DNA from: Cinclus cinclus
Taxonomy: Eukaryota > Chordata > Aves > Passeriformes > Cinclidae
Length of the DNA: 64,000 bases
Assembly (NCBI RefSeq): GCF_963662255.1
Contig: NC_085046.1
Location: 144,041,762-144,105,761 of the forward strand
Reading direction: 5' to 3'
This document shows positions 1-12,500 of this stretch, one piece after another. The position numbers and the translations under genes were made by a program. Within the stretch, counting starts at the first letter, position 1. Each line of letters begins with the position of its first letter. The notes beneath the pieces are model-generated. The model had not been told where the DNA came from and did no database searches. It worked only from the letters and a program-made list of their open reading frames with translations.

Positions 1-2499
1 AGGATTGTGCTGAAGGGCTGGGGCACAGTGTCCTCATGTGGGGGCTGCCTTGGGGGAATGCAACTGCTCTGTCTGTGAGACACAGCACAGCTTCCCATGC
101 AGCTAAAGGAGGAGGAATCTGCCCTAGGTGTCACGGCTCCAAGTGCTCAGAGCACTCGGGGCACACACAGGCTTATTGTGAAATGAAAACTTCAGCGTGC
201 CTTCGAGGCTGATCACCAGGGATATTACACGGGAACCTCTGAGAGGCCTCACCATATGTTGGGACTGGTTGTTTTCTCTTAGAGTATGCTTTGCTGAGCC
301 CTCCTGATAATTTTTTGAGGAGAGGGGGTGAAGAAAGGGGGACAATGACTTCAGGCTGCTTGAAGCTTTTGTTGGCAGGCTCAGGAAATTTAAGCAGGGA
401 AAAATTTCTGCAGAGGTTTCACAGATTAACTCCTCAGAAGGTATTTCATGAGGTTATAGCTGAAGTCTTCAGACAGCTACATGCCATGTGTGTGTCTCCA
501 GTTCTCCTCTTATTTTGTGTTGAAAACCTATGTAGATGCAGTCCTGACAGGAACATGCTTTTCAGACCTTTTACAGTAGATTCACACCAGCAGTGCCTTT
601 GGTGTTTAATTCTTTCTTCCTCTGTTTTGATTTGATTCAACAGTGGGTAGGAGGGGAGAGTGTTTATGACCCATGATCCTACATTTGTTTCATATTACTG
701 TTCTTGTGGAACTGTGGCTTACACTAACTTATGGTCCCTCTGAGGAATGTTCTTCATCCCTCTAACCAAGAGCCAACATTGAAAACAGAAGGGGCCCATC
801 TTACAGAGTTCTTTTACAAAAGAACTTCTGGGAAGGGACCCTCAGCTCCTGTCAGGAAGTGCAGAGCACAAGGGTGCAAAAGCAGGAGTGAGAAAGATGT
901 CAATCACAGAACATCAGATTACTTGCTTATCTTTTTAGTAGCTTTTTAGGTTTCCAGCTTTTATCCTTATTGTTAACAGGATTTGTGCCTGCTTTATCAT
1001 ACCGCTTGGTTATGGAATAAATGGAGACAGAGTGGGGAGCCCAAGGGAGCTGGTGCTGGAGCAGACTAAAGCTGCTTATCCATCTTGTCCCCAACAGGGA
1101 CAGCAGTGGTGCTGAGTGAGAAGAGTGAGAAACATGGAAAATGCACATAGCTGGCAAATATCCCCCTGGAAGTGGGAGATGCCCCAAACTGGAGGCTGAG
1201 TCCAGATCAGGGGTATTTGGCACTAGATCATTGTGTTCAGCCCTTCCCTATGGAGTTATCTTCCAGGGATTTACCTAATTGCCCTCTAACCTTTTATCCT
1301 TCCTAGCACTCTCTGTCAATAAATTTCATGATGATAATTATGTGGTCTACATCTGGACTTCTCTGCACTGTGAGAAATACTAAATAATAATTTCCTGTTG
1401 TGAATGATGTGGAGAATCCTGTTTTTAAAAAACCTTTTTTCACATTTTTCTTTTTTGTCCAGGCTGAATGTTGTCTCATGCTGGAAAAGCTGTTCTGTCC
1501 TCAAAATACTTTTGCTTCCCCTTGCCTATAGCTCTGCTACTTTTGCCTTCCTTCTCTATAATTCTGCTACTTTTCAAGGACATGTAACTGTGTGGCATGT
1601 GAGTTAAGCTGCTGTGTGCATTCCAGAGATGCAGTCAGTGTTATAACTATCCTGTCTGTCTGATTCTTGGTGTCTTTATATTTACCAAGTGTTTCCTCTT
1701 TTGCTGTCTTTTGAGCCATAAGGTTTGTCCTTTTTCACTGTTCCATTCTTCAGTGTGTTGCATCCTAACTTGGAGCTATTGCTGCCTGTGTATCAGTGTA
1801 CAGATGGAGCTGGATGCAGCTACACCTGTGACACAGCTTAGCCCAGGATATGGGTGCCCATGGCCACTGTTGGTACCCTCAGTACTCTAACACTTGACTA
1901 TTTTTGTTGAAATTCTGTATTTTTTCCCTTACAGCTCATTCATGAATACCATCTGGTGCTTAGCACTCTGTCACAGCTAATTTTAACAATTCTTTTTCAA
2001 ACCTCTTGCAATGAACACCTCACTGTGAAACTGAAGATCTAGTTAGGAAACTTCCACAATTTCCCCATTAGTGGGCATTGTTTAAAATAACTTTCTGTTC
2101 TTCCACAGTCTATTTCTCCTTAGGTTCCCATATTTCACCTGGATCATTGGAGGTTTTTATTAGCAACAGGCATTCTACTAGAGAGCTAAAATATTTGGGA
2201 AGGACATTTTTCATTCTTTCAGCCATGGGTAGACCATGGTAAAAGACCACAGAGCAGAAAACACAGCAGCGGGGAAGGAATGTTTCCTTTCATTTTGGGT
2301 CTTGACTAGAGAATTTTATTTGCAAACCATAGGCACTAACATTTCAAATTCCATAACAGTGTGCATGATTCATAGTTGGGAAGCAGGTTAATCTATATTT
2401 TAATGTTGTTCTTGTCCCAGCTGCTTGAAATAGAGCAATATAATTGCAGGTTCTGGAGGTTCCAAAATGTACTTTTTTCTTTTTGAAATCTTCCTCTAG
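1..2499 (+). other. TG: TG intron 8 (3' part)
   Basis: I see no exon, RNA gene or clear repeat in this stretch. It is ordinary AT-rich intron sequence that ends in a pyrimidine-rich tract and the acceptor AG at 2498-2499. Open frames here are short and resemble nothing I know. Confidence 0.8.
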
Positions 2500-3564
2500 G
2501 TGAGGAGCAATCGTGCATCTCTGAGCGCCGACAGGCCTTGTCGAGGCTCCTTTATGGCCCTGCTGGGTTCTTCAGTCAGACCAATTTGTTTTCCACACCA
2601 GATAAGCAGTCGGACAAAATTGATGGCTTTTCAAGACCCTGTCTTCCCTCTTTCAAGGAGCTGTTTCTGGACTCTGGATTGTCATCCCCACTTGCACAAA
2701 GCCTGTTTGCCAGCCAGACCCATGAGCTGGAAACCACCCTTAGTGAAGCCATCACAGGGATGTTCCCATCAAGGGAACTGGCTCAAGTGGCACTGCAATT
2801 TACTGCCAATCCAAAGCGTTTTCAAGAAAACCTCTTTGGAGGAAGGTTCTTGAAGAATTTGATCCAGTTTAACTTCACAGGGGTGCTTGGCACTAGTGGG
2901 AAGCACAGCATTGGCCAGTTTTTCCCACAGGAGGATGTGTCAGAGATGGATAATGGCCAAGGTCCTCTGGAATCAGCTGAGGCATTGTCACTGCAGGTAT
3001 CAAAGGGGAGCTCCATTTTGAGTAAACCTCTTGTGGGCAGCTTTGACCGCACGGTAACTCTGCAGGACAATCAGAGGCTGATGAAATTCCTTTCTTCTGT
3101 CCTGGAACTACCAGAGTTCTTTACTTTTCTCCAACAAGTAATTTCTGTCCCCAAAAGCGTTGCTGAAGATTTAGGTGAAGTGGTGAAACTAGCACTGGGA
3201 TCCAGAGATTGTGGTGAGGAGCCAAGGGACCTGTTTGTTCCATCATGCACCAAGGAGGGGAGGTATGAGGAAGTTCAGTGCTATGCAGGAGAGTGCTGGT
3301 GTTTGGACACTTCGGGTAAGGAGGTTCCAGGCTCAAGACGTCAAGGCAAGCGCCCAAGGTGTCCCACTGAGTGTGAGAAGCAAAGGAGAAACCTGAAAAA
3401 CCTGAAGCAAAGCCTGCCTGCAGGATCAGATCTCTTTATTCCCTCTTGTACTGAGGATGGAGACTTTCTGCCACTCCAGTGTTATGGGACAGATTGCTTC
3501 TGTGTTGATCTGAATGGCAAGACCCTTCCAGGAATAAAGGGGAAAGCTGGAAAGGCGATGCAAT
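2500..3564 (+). CDS. TG: TG exon 9: linker and type-1 repeats 5 and 6
   Basis: This 1,065-nt exon (phase 1 in, phase 1 out) is the largest of the gene. It encodes the long linker after type-1 repeat 4, with landmarks [30 protein letters not shown] and [12 protein letters not shown] that match human TG closely. Two type-1 repeats follow: [18 protein letters not shown] then ECWCLD, and [18 protein letters not shown] then DCFCVD. QC and CxC are the repeat hallmarks. A sequon NFT lies in the linker. From memory it is about 12 codons shorter than the human exon, the difference lying in the linker. Acceptor AG is at 2498-2499. The donor is GTAAGT at 3565. Confidence 0.97.
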
Positions 3565-6500
3565 GTAAGTCTTAGGGACTGGGAATTTAAATATGCTTTC
3601 TTTTGTATTGGAATTCCATGATTCTTTCTTAGTTTCTGATTACATCTGGAAATAAATGGATGATGTATGCAAATCTCCTGTCTCCTGACAGGAAAGCAAG
3701 CCAGCTTTACTGTGGCAGGGAGATAGTGGGAAATACAGTGTGTGTCAACCTTGATATCACAAGTCCTGAAGGTGGTCAGGGTGTAGGGTGGGCACACTCA
3801 AAGCAGAGGAGCCTGAGATCTTGCCTGGTTACTCAACATGCCATTGGCATGTCTCTACCTCAGAGTGTAGCTGGAATGTGTAACACCCATGATGCCCAGG
3901 AGATCTGGAGCATCTGTGGAACTGAATGTGACCCCTGCCCTGTGAAAAACTCCTGCTTCCAGACCAAGTCACCTGGGCATGGTCACTGGCTCATCTTTTC
4001 ATAAGAACTAAATATTTTCACTGCCTTAAACTATGAACATGGTTTAGTCTTTTTAGCTCAAGAATATATCCTCAAACTGGTAAGATATCACAGGACTCCA
4101 AACATAAGAGGAGGATTTAATGGCTGCTAGGTTTCTTATAACTCACAAAGTCAGGCCAAAAAGGTGAGTTGCAAATGACTTTTGACATCAGCTTGATAGA
4201 CTATGAACTTCCTCTTCTTGCCCTTTTCTTTATGGTATATGAAGAAAGAAGGAAGCACATAGGCAGTGGATATTGGTCTGTCAAGTTTCTGTGAACTGGG
4301 AACAACACATCAACAGGGAGAATAAACAAAGAGGAGAGCCTACTTCTCATTTTGAAAGAAATAGCAGTGTCCAGCAGTGGAGAGTGGTGCATAGTGAGGG
4401 AGCTCTTTTGAACAGCAGTTTGCAGAAGCAGTGGGGAGTTTGTTGTAATGATCTGAACTGAGAGGGGATTTATATCTAATAACCCACCTGCAGTGCAATC
4501 CAAAAATAAAAAGGTTTAGAATTCTCTGCTGCCCAAAAGAAGATGAGCTCCCATAGTTGGCCGGGTTTGTAGAGCTGCTTGGTGGCAAAGTGAAATTTGG
4601 CTCTGGAGATGGCAGAAAGGGCTTCCAACCAAACTTACTCCGGTATTTTGAGGGATGTTATTTTTATATTCAGCAGCAATGCTCAGTGGAGCGTAGGAAG
4701 AGAGGACACGCAGTCTTAAGATTCTGGTTCAGTGCAAGGGGAAATAAAATCAGTACTATCCCACTATTCAGACTGTTGTTTTTGCAGATTGGTTGAATAA
4801 CAAGTAACAACCTGATTACCAAGCATGTCTGAAAATACCTGATCTATGTAAACATATTCAGGAAGGCATTTATTTAGTGGCACCTGCCCCCCCAGTAAGA
4901 ACTACAAGTATCTAATGTACTCACAAATATAATAAAAAACATATCTGTATTCATCTTGGAAGGCTCACATCCCTTTGGAAATCTTGCCCTGGTTCAGCAT
5001 GGGACCTTGATATTGTTAAGCCCTCTTAGTAACAGGCCAGGAATGTTGTTATTATTGGGCTGAGTGACCAAGTTTCAGTAGTGGTGTTTATTGTACTAGA
5101 GAACAGGGGTATTGTATATCTTCAGTGCATTCAGAAGATGTGCACGTTTTTCTTTTCCCAGGCCCGAGTGCTTGCCAAGTAACAGCTGGTCAGGAGTTTC
5201 TCAAGGCTGTGAAGCTCCTGTTGTCAGACCCAAGTGCTGTCCCTCAGCTGTCCAGCCTTCACCTCCCTCAGTGTGATGCTGAGGGTGGCTGGAGGCAGGT
5301 GCAGTGCAGTGGCCCTCCCGAGCAAGCCTTCGAGTGGTACGAGAGGTGGATTGCAGAGAACAACCAAGGCGAGCCCCTGCCTGTTCCTCATCTATTGAAC
5401 ATAATAGCTGGGTATAAAGAGGCATCCTCTGGAGGTTTTTCAGCTTTTGTTAAAGCTTTGTATGAGGCTGGGCACCAGAATGTCTTCCCCACATTCTCCA
5501 TGTATTCCTCCTTCACGGATCTCCCGCCTCAAGTGCTGAAAGGAAACCTGACCAGTGCATCTGAGAACATTTTGCTGGACCCATATATGTTCTGGCAGCT
5601 TCTGACTGAGCAGCTGAGCTACTACCCAGGACCCTATACTGATTTCAGTGCTCCATTAGGCCACCTTGAACTTCGTGATTGTTGGTGTGTTGACAGCAAA
5701 GGAGGAGAGCTGGAAGGAACAAAGGCAGGAGTGAACCAGGTTCCAGCGTGTAAGTAACAATTTCTGGCATTTAAGTTGGAGTGTTTTCTGGTCCACAAGA
5801 GAGGGAAATTCTTTCAATTGCTGTGAATGGCAGACAATAACTTGTCAGAAAGATCATCAGCACTGCCATTATTGCTGGACGTCAGAAGTAGGGTGACTCA
5901 TTTTGGTAAATAAGGGGTGGCTGAGCTTTGGGAATAAGGAGAAATAAAGTTCCATATCAAGTTTGTGTAGATTTTATAATTTGGAGTTTGAACATACAAT
6001 GGTTTTGCAGAAGATGCTTAGCCAGATGGTAAAGGATATTAGAAAGTGTGAAGAGTTTTATGGAAAAATCAGGAATATTATTTAATGTAAATGACTTCCA
6101 AGAATGACTTAAAATGAATCAAGATGGATTTTCTTTACTGTTTCTTATTATGTGGTCAAGAGTAACAGATATTCCCTAGAAGACACTAGGAGGAGAGTGA
6201 GGCCAGCACTGAAGTTCAGTGAGCTCTCTGTCTAGACACCTTCTTGCTAAGGTGCTGGGCCCTCTCTGGGATTACTCCAGCAGATGACCTGTGTTATAAA
6301 TGCCATCACTGAAATTGTTCTCATCCCATGGCACTTTTCCAACTGTGAAAAAGAGATAGGACAATGGACTGGTGGAGATTCCAGTTCTGTGGGCAAGTGG
6401 GAGATAAAGGGAGTGAAGCAGGTTAGCAGAGTTATTTTGGAGGAGTAGCTTTTGTGGAGCTGGTTTTGTGCACTGAACTGCCCTTTCTGGATCAGTAGAT

Positions 6501-9500
6501 GTATGGAGAGGACAGGCCAAGTGTCAGCTGCCACTCCACACCCAAGTGATATACCTTAATTTTCCTTTCTGACTCTCACTTCTGATTATCCACATTTTTT
6601 TTATGACAGCAACTGAGGGAATGTTCTCTAGAGACATATTGACTCAGTTTGTAACCAATAAGGACTTACTTAAAAACATCAAACTTTTGGCCCAGGACAT
6701 GGAGAATATTTGTGTGACTTATGGCATTCTAAGGCTCTTGCTGTTAAACAGCTAAGAAGTGACAAGTCTCCTTTGCTTGCTTCATTATGCAGTTCAACAC
6801 TGATTTCAGAGTGAAACAGATGATGCTAGTTAAAAGACCAGTTAGTTTTCACATGCAAATATTTACTGGATTTAGATGAAAGTTGTTAGTATACTTCTCA
6901 TATATACACTTTTCTATACAGGTCCTGGTATATGTGAAGCTGTGAAGCAGGAAGCCATGAAATTTATGGGAGAGGCAGAGCAGCTCATCCTGGCCTCAAA
7001 TGGGTCCCAGTTTGCCTTTGGAGAGAGCTTCCTGCTGGCGAAGGGGATAGAGCTCACAGACAGTGACCTCCTGCGCTCTGCTGGGCCCCATGGGCCAGGG
7101 GCAGGGGTCTCCCCAAAGCTGCTGTCGGGCAGTGACCCTGCTCTCCAGCTGGCTGCATGGTCAGGTGGGTGGAAGGGAGAGGAGGGCTGAATTAAATGGA
7201 GTCATGTCCAGAATCTGTGCAAGAGCACTTGATGTCAAATGCATCTTTACAGAAAAGCAGGTGTGACTCAGCAGATGTAATTGATCAGGCTTATTAAGCT
7301 GCCACTCCAAAAACTGATTTCTGTTGTCTCATATGTAATGACACAGTGCAAATATAAAATCTGGGCGCTAACCAGCCTTTATGTACTTAAATTATGTACC
7401 TTTATGTCCTTAAAATTATTTATTAATTTGTCTTGTGAAGTACAGGGAACATTCAGATTTTTGCAAATATGTGCACTTAAGATATCCTGTATTGGGCACT
7501 AGAGCTTTCTTCTACTTCTCTTTTTTATAGTCCTGCACTTCTACTGGCAGAGTCACTTTTCTTCAAAACGTTCTTCTGGGGAAGCAGCACGGCTGGGATT
7601 TCTCCCTTACATCCCTCAGTGTGATGGCCTGGGAAACTGGGAGCCAACGCAGTGCTATGAGAGCACAGGTGAACAATTCCTAACAAGACACTTTGGGCTG
7701 TCTAAATAATAAAAAACCCAAACTAAACCAATAAAACCCCCCAAGAATTCTAATTCAGTAGCAGTCAGACTGGAGGAAGGTGATATGGTTTACAAGATAT
7801 GTATAAATCGACAGGACTCACGTGGCAGCTCGTTGGGGCTCAAAAATCAGTAGATACTCAGTTGCTTGCTGCTAGTTGTGTTCCTTGGGGGTTGGTCCAG
7901 GAGCTGATATTGCTTAATGCCTTCACTCATGACCAGGATGATGAGGTGGAGCACACCCTCAGCAAATTTGTGAATGATGTTAAATTTTTTGGGAGTAGGT
8001 GATAAGTCTGCAGTGGAGGATCTCACCAGAGCTTCTACCTTTCCATTTGCACCACTGCTCTCAGCTGTGGTCTACTTACCCCTGGATAGCACAGTTAGCT
8101 GTAGCTTAGATTTACTGACCCCTTTCTATGGAGCTGCTGAGGGTGAAAATCTTCATGGTATGCAACAAAGCACACTGCAGTCCCACATCTAAAATAATGA
8201 TGCTTTTCTTTCCTGGCCAGGTCATTGCTGGTGTGTGGATGAGAGAGGGCATTATGTTGTGGATTCCTTGGTCTCACGCTCAGCAGAACTTCCCAAATGT
8301 CAGTTGGGTTTTCTTCCTAAAGATTTGTCTTTACCTGCTCTGACAAATTTTAATATTTATTGGAAATTCTAATGTGATATGCATGAAGTAAGGGTTGCTT
8401 CTAATCACTGCGAAAAAAGTAAAAAGAATTATAGTCTTATTTTGCTAATTCATTTAATTTCATTGTGTGTGATGTTGGCTTGCATGATTTGAGAGCAGAC
8501 TCTCTACTGTTGGTGGCTCTGCCTGAGCAGGGGGACTGGACCAGTTGTCCAGCCAGGTGTCTCCAGAGGTTCCTTCCAACCTCAGACATTCTGTGGTTTT
8601 ATCAAACACCAGTCAGGAATTCTCTGTCTGAGACTGTAGCAGTGCCTAATGCAGATGTGTGAGGGAGCTGGTGATGTAACCCTTTCTCTTGTTTAGGTCT
8701 GAAACTTGAGTTTATTTAGAAAATGTTTTCCCTCTTACAGGCCAGACTTCATGTCAGCGATCTCAAGCCAATGCCCTGATTTCCAGCTGGAAACAGAGCA
8801 GTGCAAAGCTGGACACCTCTACAGCTGATTTGTTCATCCCCAACTGCCTTGAGGTAATTTGACATGACTGAGGGAGGAAGCAGTTTTGCTTACACCATGC
8901 CATAGTCACGTACGCTTTCTGTCCATGCTCTTTAAGCACTCCTTGTGGATTTCTATTAACCTGAAAGAAAAGGTTAAGACAAACCTAACAGCCGGTGTTG
9001 CCCTGCAGAAGGCAGAATTTAAATAATTTTGAGATGGAGACTGGGAACAGGAGCTCTGTGCCTGCCCACATTTCCTTCCCACAGGCTGGCTCTGCCTGGT
9101 GCTCTTACAGAGCTGTGCTTAAAAGGCACATCTTAATTGACTGGCATTTGGGGGGGTTTCTTTCTTCCTGAGCTGTGAGAGAATGACAGAGTGAGAGGGA
9201 GCTGGGTGCAGATATCCCAAAAAACAGGGTCTGTGATGTTCTCAAAATGTGGCAGTGAGCAGGATAGAGACAGGCAAGGAACAGACATTTCATGTAATAG
9301 TCATTATCATATAGAATCACATAATCATTTAGGTTGGAAAAGACTGCCAAGATCAAGTCTAACTGTTACTCCAGCATTGCTGAAACCACCACTAAATCAT
9401 CTGAATCATATCTTTAAGCACCACATCTACACATTTTTTGAACACATTTCAAGCTAGGATTTTATCAGAACTTTATCTCAATGTACACTTAGTCTACATC

Positions 9501-12500
9501 CTGCTTAATGGTTGGACTTGGTGATCTTAGAGGTATTTTCCAATGTAAATGATTCTTAATTCTTTCAGGGACTGGTCTATCTATTAAATCAATTAAACTG
9601 TATTTTGTGTTTCTTTTTAATATGTTTTAATAATGGAGAAGTGTAAATATATTAAAGCATTTTAACCAATCTTTCGGGTATGGATTTTAGTGTATCTGTA
9701 TTAAAATACTTTGCTCTGCAATGACATGTCCTTAATTCCTTGTAGACAGGAGAATACACTGTGCTGCAGAGATCTGACACAGATATTTGGTGTGTGGATC
9801 CTATGTCAGGAGAAATATTCCAGCGTGGCAGCAAAGACTTGGATGGCAATCCTGAGTGTGAGTAATGCTTTGCCCCCGGCCTATGATGCCTCATGCTTGG
9901 CAGCATTTGTACTTTCCTTTTCAGAATGCTGCCTGTGAAACATGGGAGGCTCATAGTTTAATTCCTCAGTGATAGGGTGTATACAAAGTACAGCAACATT
10001 AAAAGGGTATCTAAAAATAGTTACCCTTTACTTTCATAACACCAGAAATAAAACTGTCCAGACAAACTTATGAATGGGCTTCTATGCATTTTTTAATCCT
10101 TGATTTCTTACCACCAATTTAACTATTTTAAAATGTAAATGATCATATGATTATACTTAAAATTACCTTGACCAGTAATTTTTACTAAAAAGATTAACTT
10201 GATATTTTTGCCTTTGAAATACCAGCATCTAAATGATACACCATCACATTTGTAAAAGTAAATAAATAAATAACATACATACCAGCATTTTTTTTCAATG
10301 ATTTTCCTAAAACAGTACTACTTGCACTTTAATATTTAGAAAAAAATGTGGGTTTTTTCTAGAAGTAAAATCCCCCATTTCTGTAGTGATTTAAATTATC
10401 TATGGTTTCATGGTCACTCATCTTTCTTCCTACCAACAAAACAGGCTGCGAGCACTGCTGGTAAAGACTTTAGGTCAATTTATTGTCTTCTATTCTGTAT
10501 CTTGCAAAGACTGTCTCTCTTTGAAGGTCCCAGTTTCTGTGACATGCTGAAGACCAAAGCTGTTTCACGAGAAGCTGCCAGAGGCTACATCCCCCAGTGT
10601 GAAGGGGACAAGGGGATTTTCTCTGCTGTGCAGTGCAGCCAGGACCAGGAGAGCTGCTGGTGTGTCTTTGGCAATGGAGAAGAGGTGCCAGGGACACGAG
10701 TGAATGGGGGAAGACCAGAATGTGCAAGTGAGTTCCTGCCTCAGGCATTTTACTTGTGAGCAAATCCAGGCCTGAAATTTAACCCGGATCCTAATTTTTT
10801 CCACTCTCTAGTTGCATTTAATCCTATTTCTTCAGACCTTTAGAGACTTTTGCTCAAGCAACATACTTATCTTCGTGTTGTAGCAGATTTCAGACCTACC
10901 TGGGAATGCTGTCCAGTTTTCTTCAGGTACTTTGTGAGGGGTAAAAGGAGAAGGGAATGGATCCTTGACTTTTCCTGGAATCTGGGAGACATTTGGATAA
11001 ATTTAACTTGCAATGTCCTTTGTGCATTTTCCCACCACTGAAGTGAAGCAAAATTAGTTAAACTTTCCAAAAGGCAATGCTCCGAAATGTAATGATTAGT
11101 GAAAAGTAGAGATGTAAAAAGAAAACCTTCAACAGCTGTCTGCAGGATGCTGATTTTTTTGTTGTTGTTGCTGTTGTTATTTTTTTTAATTGTTTGTTCT
11201 GGGGGAGAAGGGTTGAGAAAAAATAGGGAAACAAGACCATATATTTTGCTGCAGTTTCCTTTTGTGATTCTGCTGTATAAAGATCAACACAGGCTTGTGC
11301 TCACTGACCAAATAGAAGATGTGACATGGTTTAGTGGTGGAGCTGACAGTGCTGGGCTCATAGTTGGACTCAATGATCATACAGGCCATTTCCAAGCTTA
11401 ATGATTCAACAATTTTATTGTAAAATACCTGACTGTGTCAACACAATTGCCTGCAAAGTTTTTGTCAACTGGGTAACTGCTCAGCCAACTTGGAAATACT
11501 TTTATTTGGGCTCTCTTGTATCAACAGAGAGTTCTGAGGATGGAATTTTACAAGAAGCCAGAAGGAGACCTCGTGGTTGTATTTAGCCCATGGTGTTGTG
11601 TGGAAATGCCAACTGAGCTCTGAGGAGATGAGCTCCAAAGTAAGGTGGTGTAGTCACCTGAACGTGACCATCCAAGGCAAGTTTTTAGCTCTTCAGAGAA
11701 GCAGAGCGAACCACAAGTACAGTGCTGATGCCATCCTGTACTTTTCCTAGAGAAAATAGTGACTAATAGTGATTAATAAGTGAGTAATTAATTTCTTTTT
11801 TAAAATACTGAGATGAGAAGTAGAACTGCTTCGAAAGTATAGTGGAAACCTGATTTTACTGAAAGCTATTTGTTATTTTCCACATAAAGATTTAAATAAT
11901 CTTTATTGTTTCCCTGGATTTTGAAACAAATGGAACTTTTCATGATGTACAACTTAGTTATTGTGTGAAAATAAATAATCAAAACTTAGTTTTCTCCTCA
12001 GTGTACCCAGCCTTATGCCTCTAGTCCTGGAAATTACTAAAAAAAAGTGTTCAGGAAAAAGGAATACTGTACTGCTACCTTGGAGATCTTGTCTATCAGC
12101 AAAATAAGCTGTTGTGGTGGGAAAATATGATAAATTTCTCCTTCAGCATGAGAACAGACAACTATAAACAGAAAGAAATAACTCAGAGTGCCCAGTACAT
12201 GCCAGGAGGTTCTCATTAGTTTAATCACTTCCATCAGAGGTAGAATCCAGCTTCCTTTAGCTGACATGCACTGGAGAGAAGATGCCAAGTACCCTAGCAG
12301 TCCTCACATGCACTTCCCATAACTCTGAGTAGAGACAGGTTTCCAAAGAAGGTCCTGGCAATGTTAATTTCCTTGTGTAAATCTTTGGAAACACCTATGA
12401 AAGAAGTGTCAGTATTCAGCTGGATTCTGATTCACTTCTACAGGACCAAGAAACAGGACAATGACAAAATGGTGCAGGCTTGACAACAATAGTAAATGAA

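Larger units (their letters stand above)
8854..9745 (+). other. TG: TG intron 14
   Basis: An 892-nt phase-0 intron holding two CR1 3'-end fragments in opposite orientation (9311-9440 minus, 9500-9562 plus). The acceptor is CCTTGTAG. Confidence 0.9.

Noticed and set aside
124..2453. Possible exon 8 in the first 2.5 kb
   Set aside because: No type-1 repeat hallmark (QC, CWCV) in any frame, so the region is only intron 8.
3660..4004. 114-codon ORF after exon 9
   Set aside because: It lies wholly in intron 9, has no family resemblance and no fitting splice sites; chance ORF.
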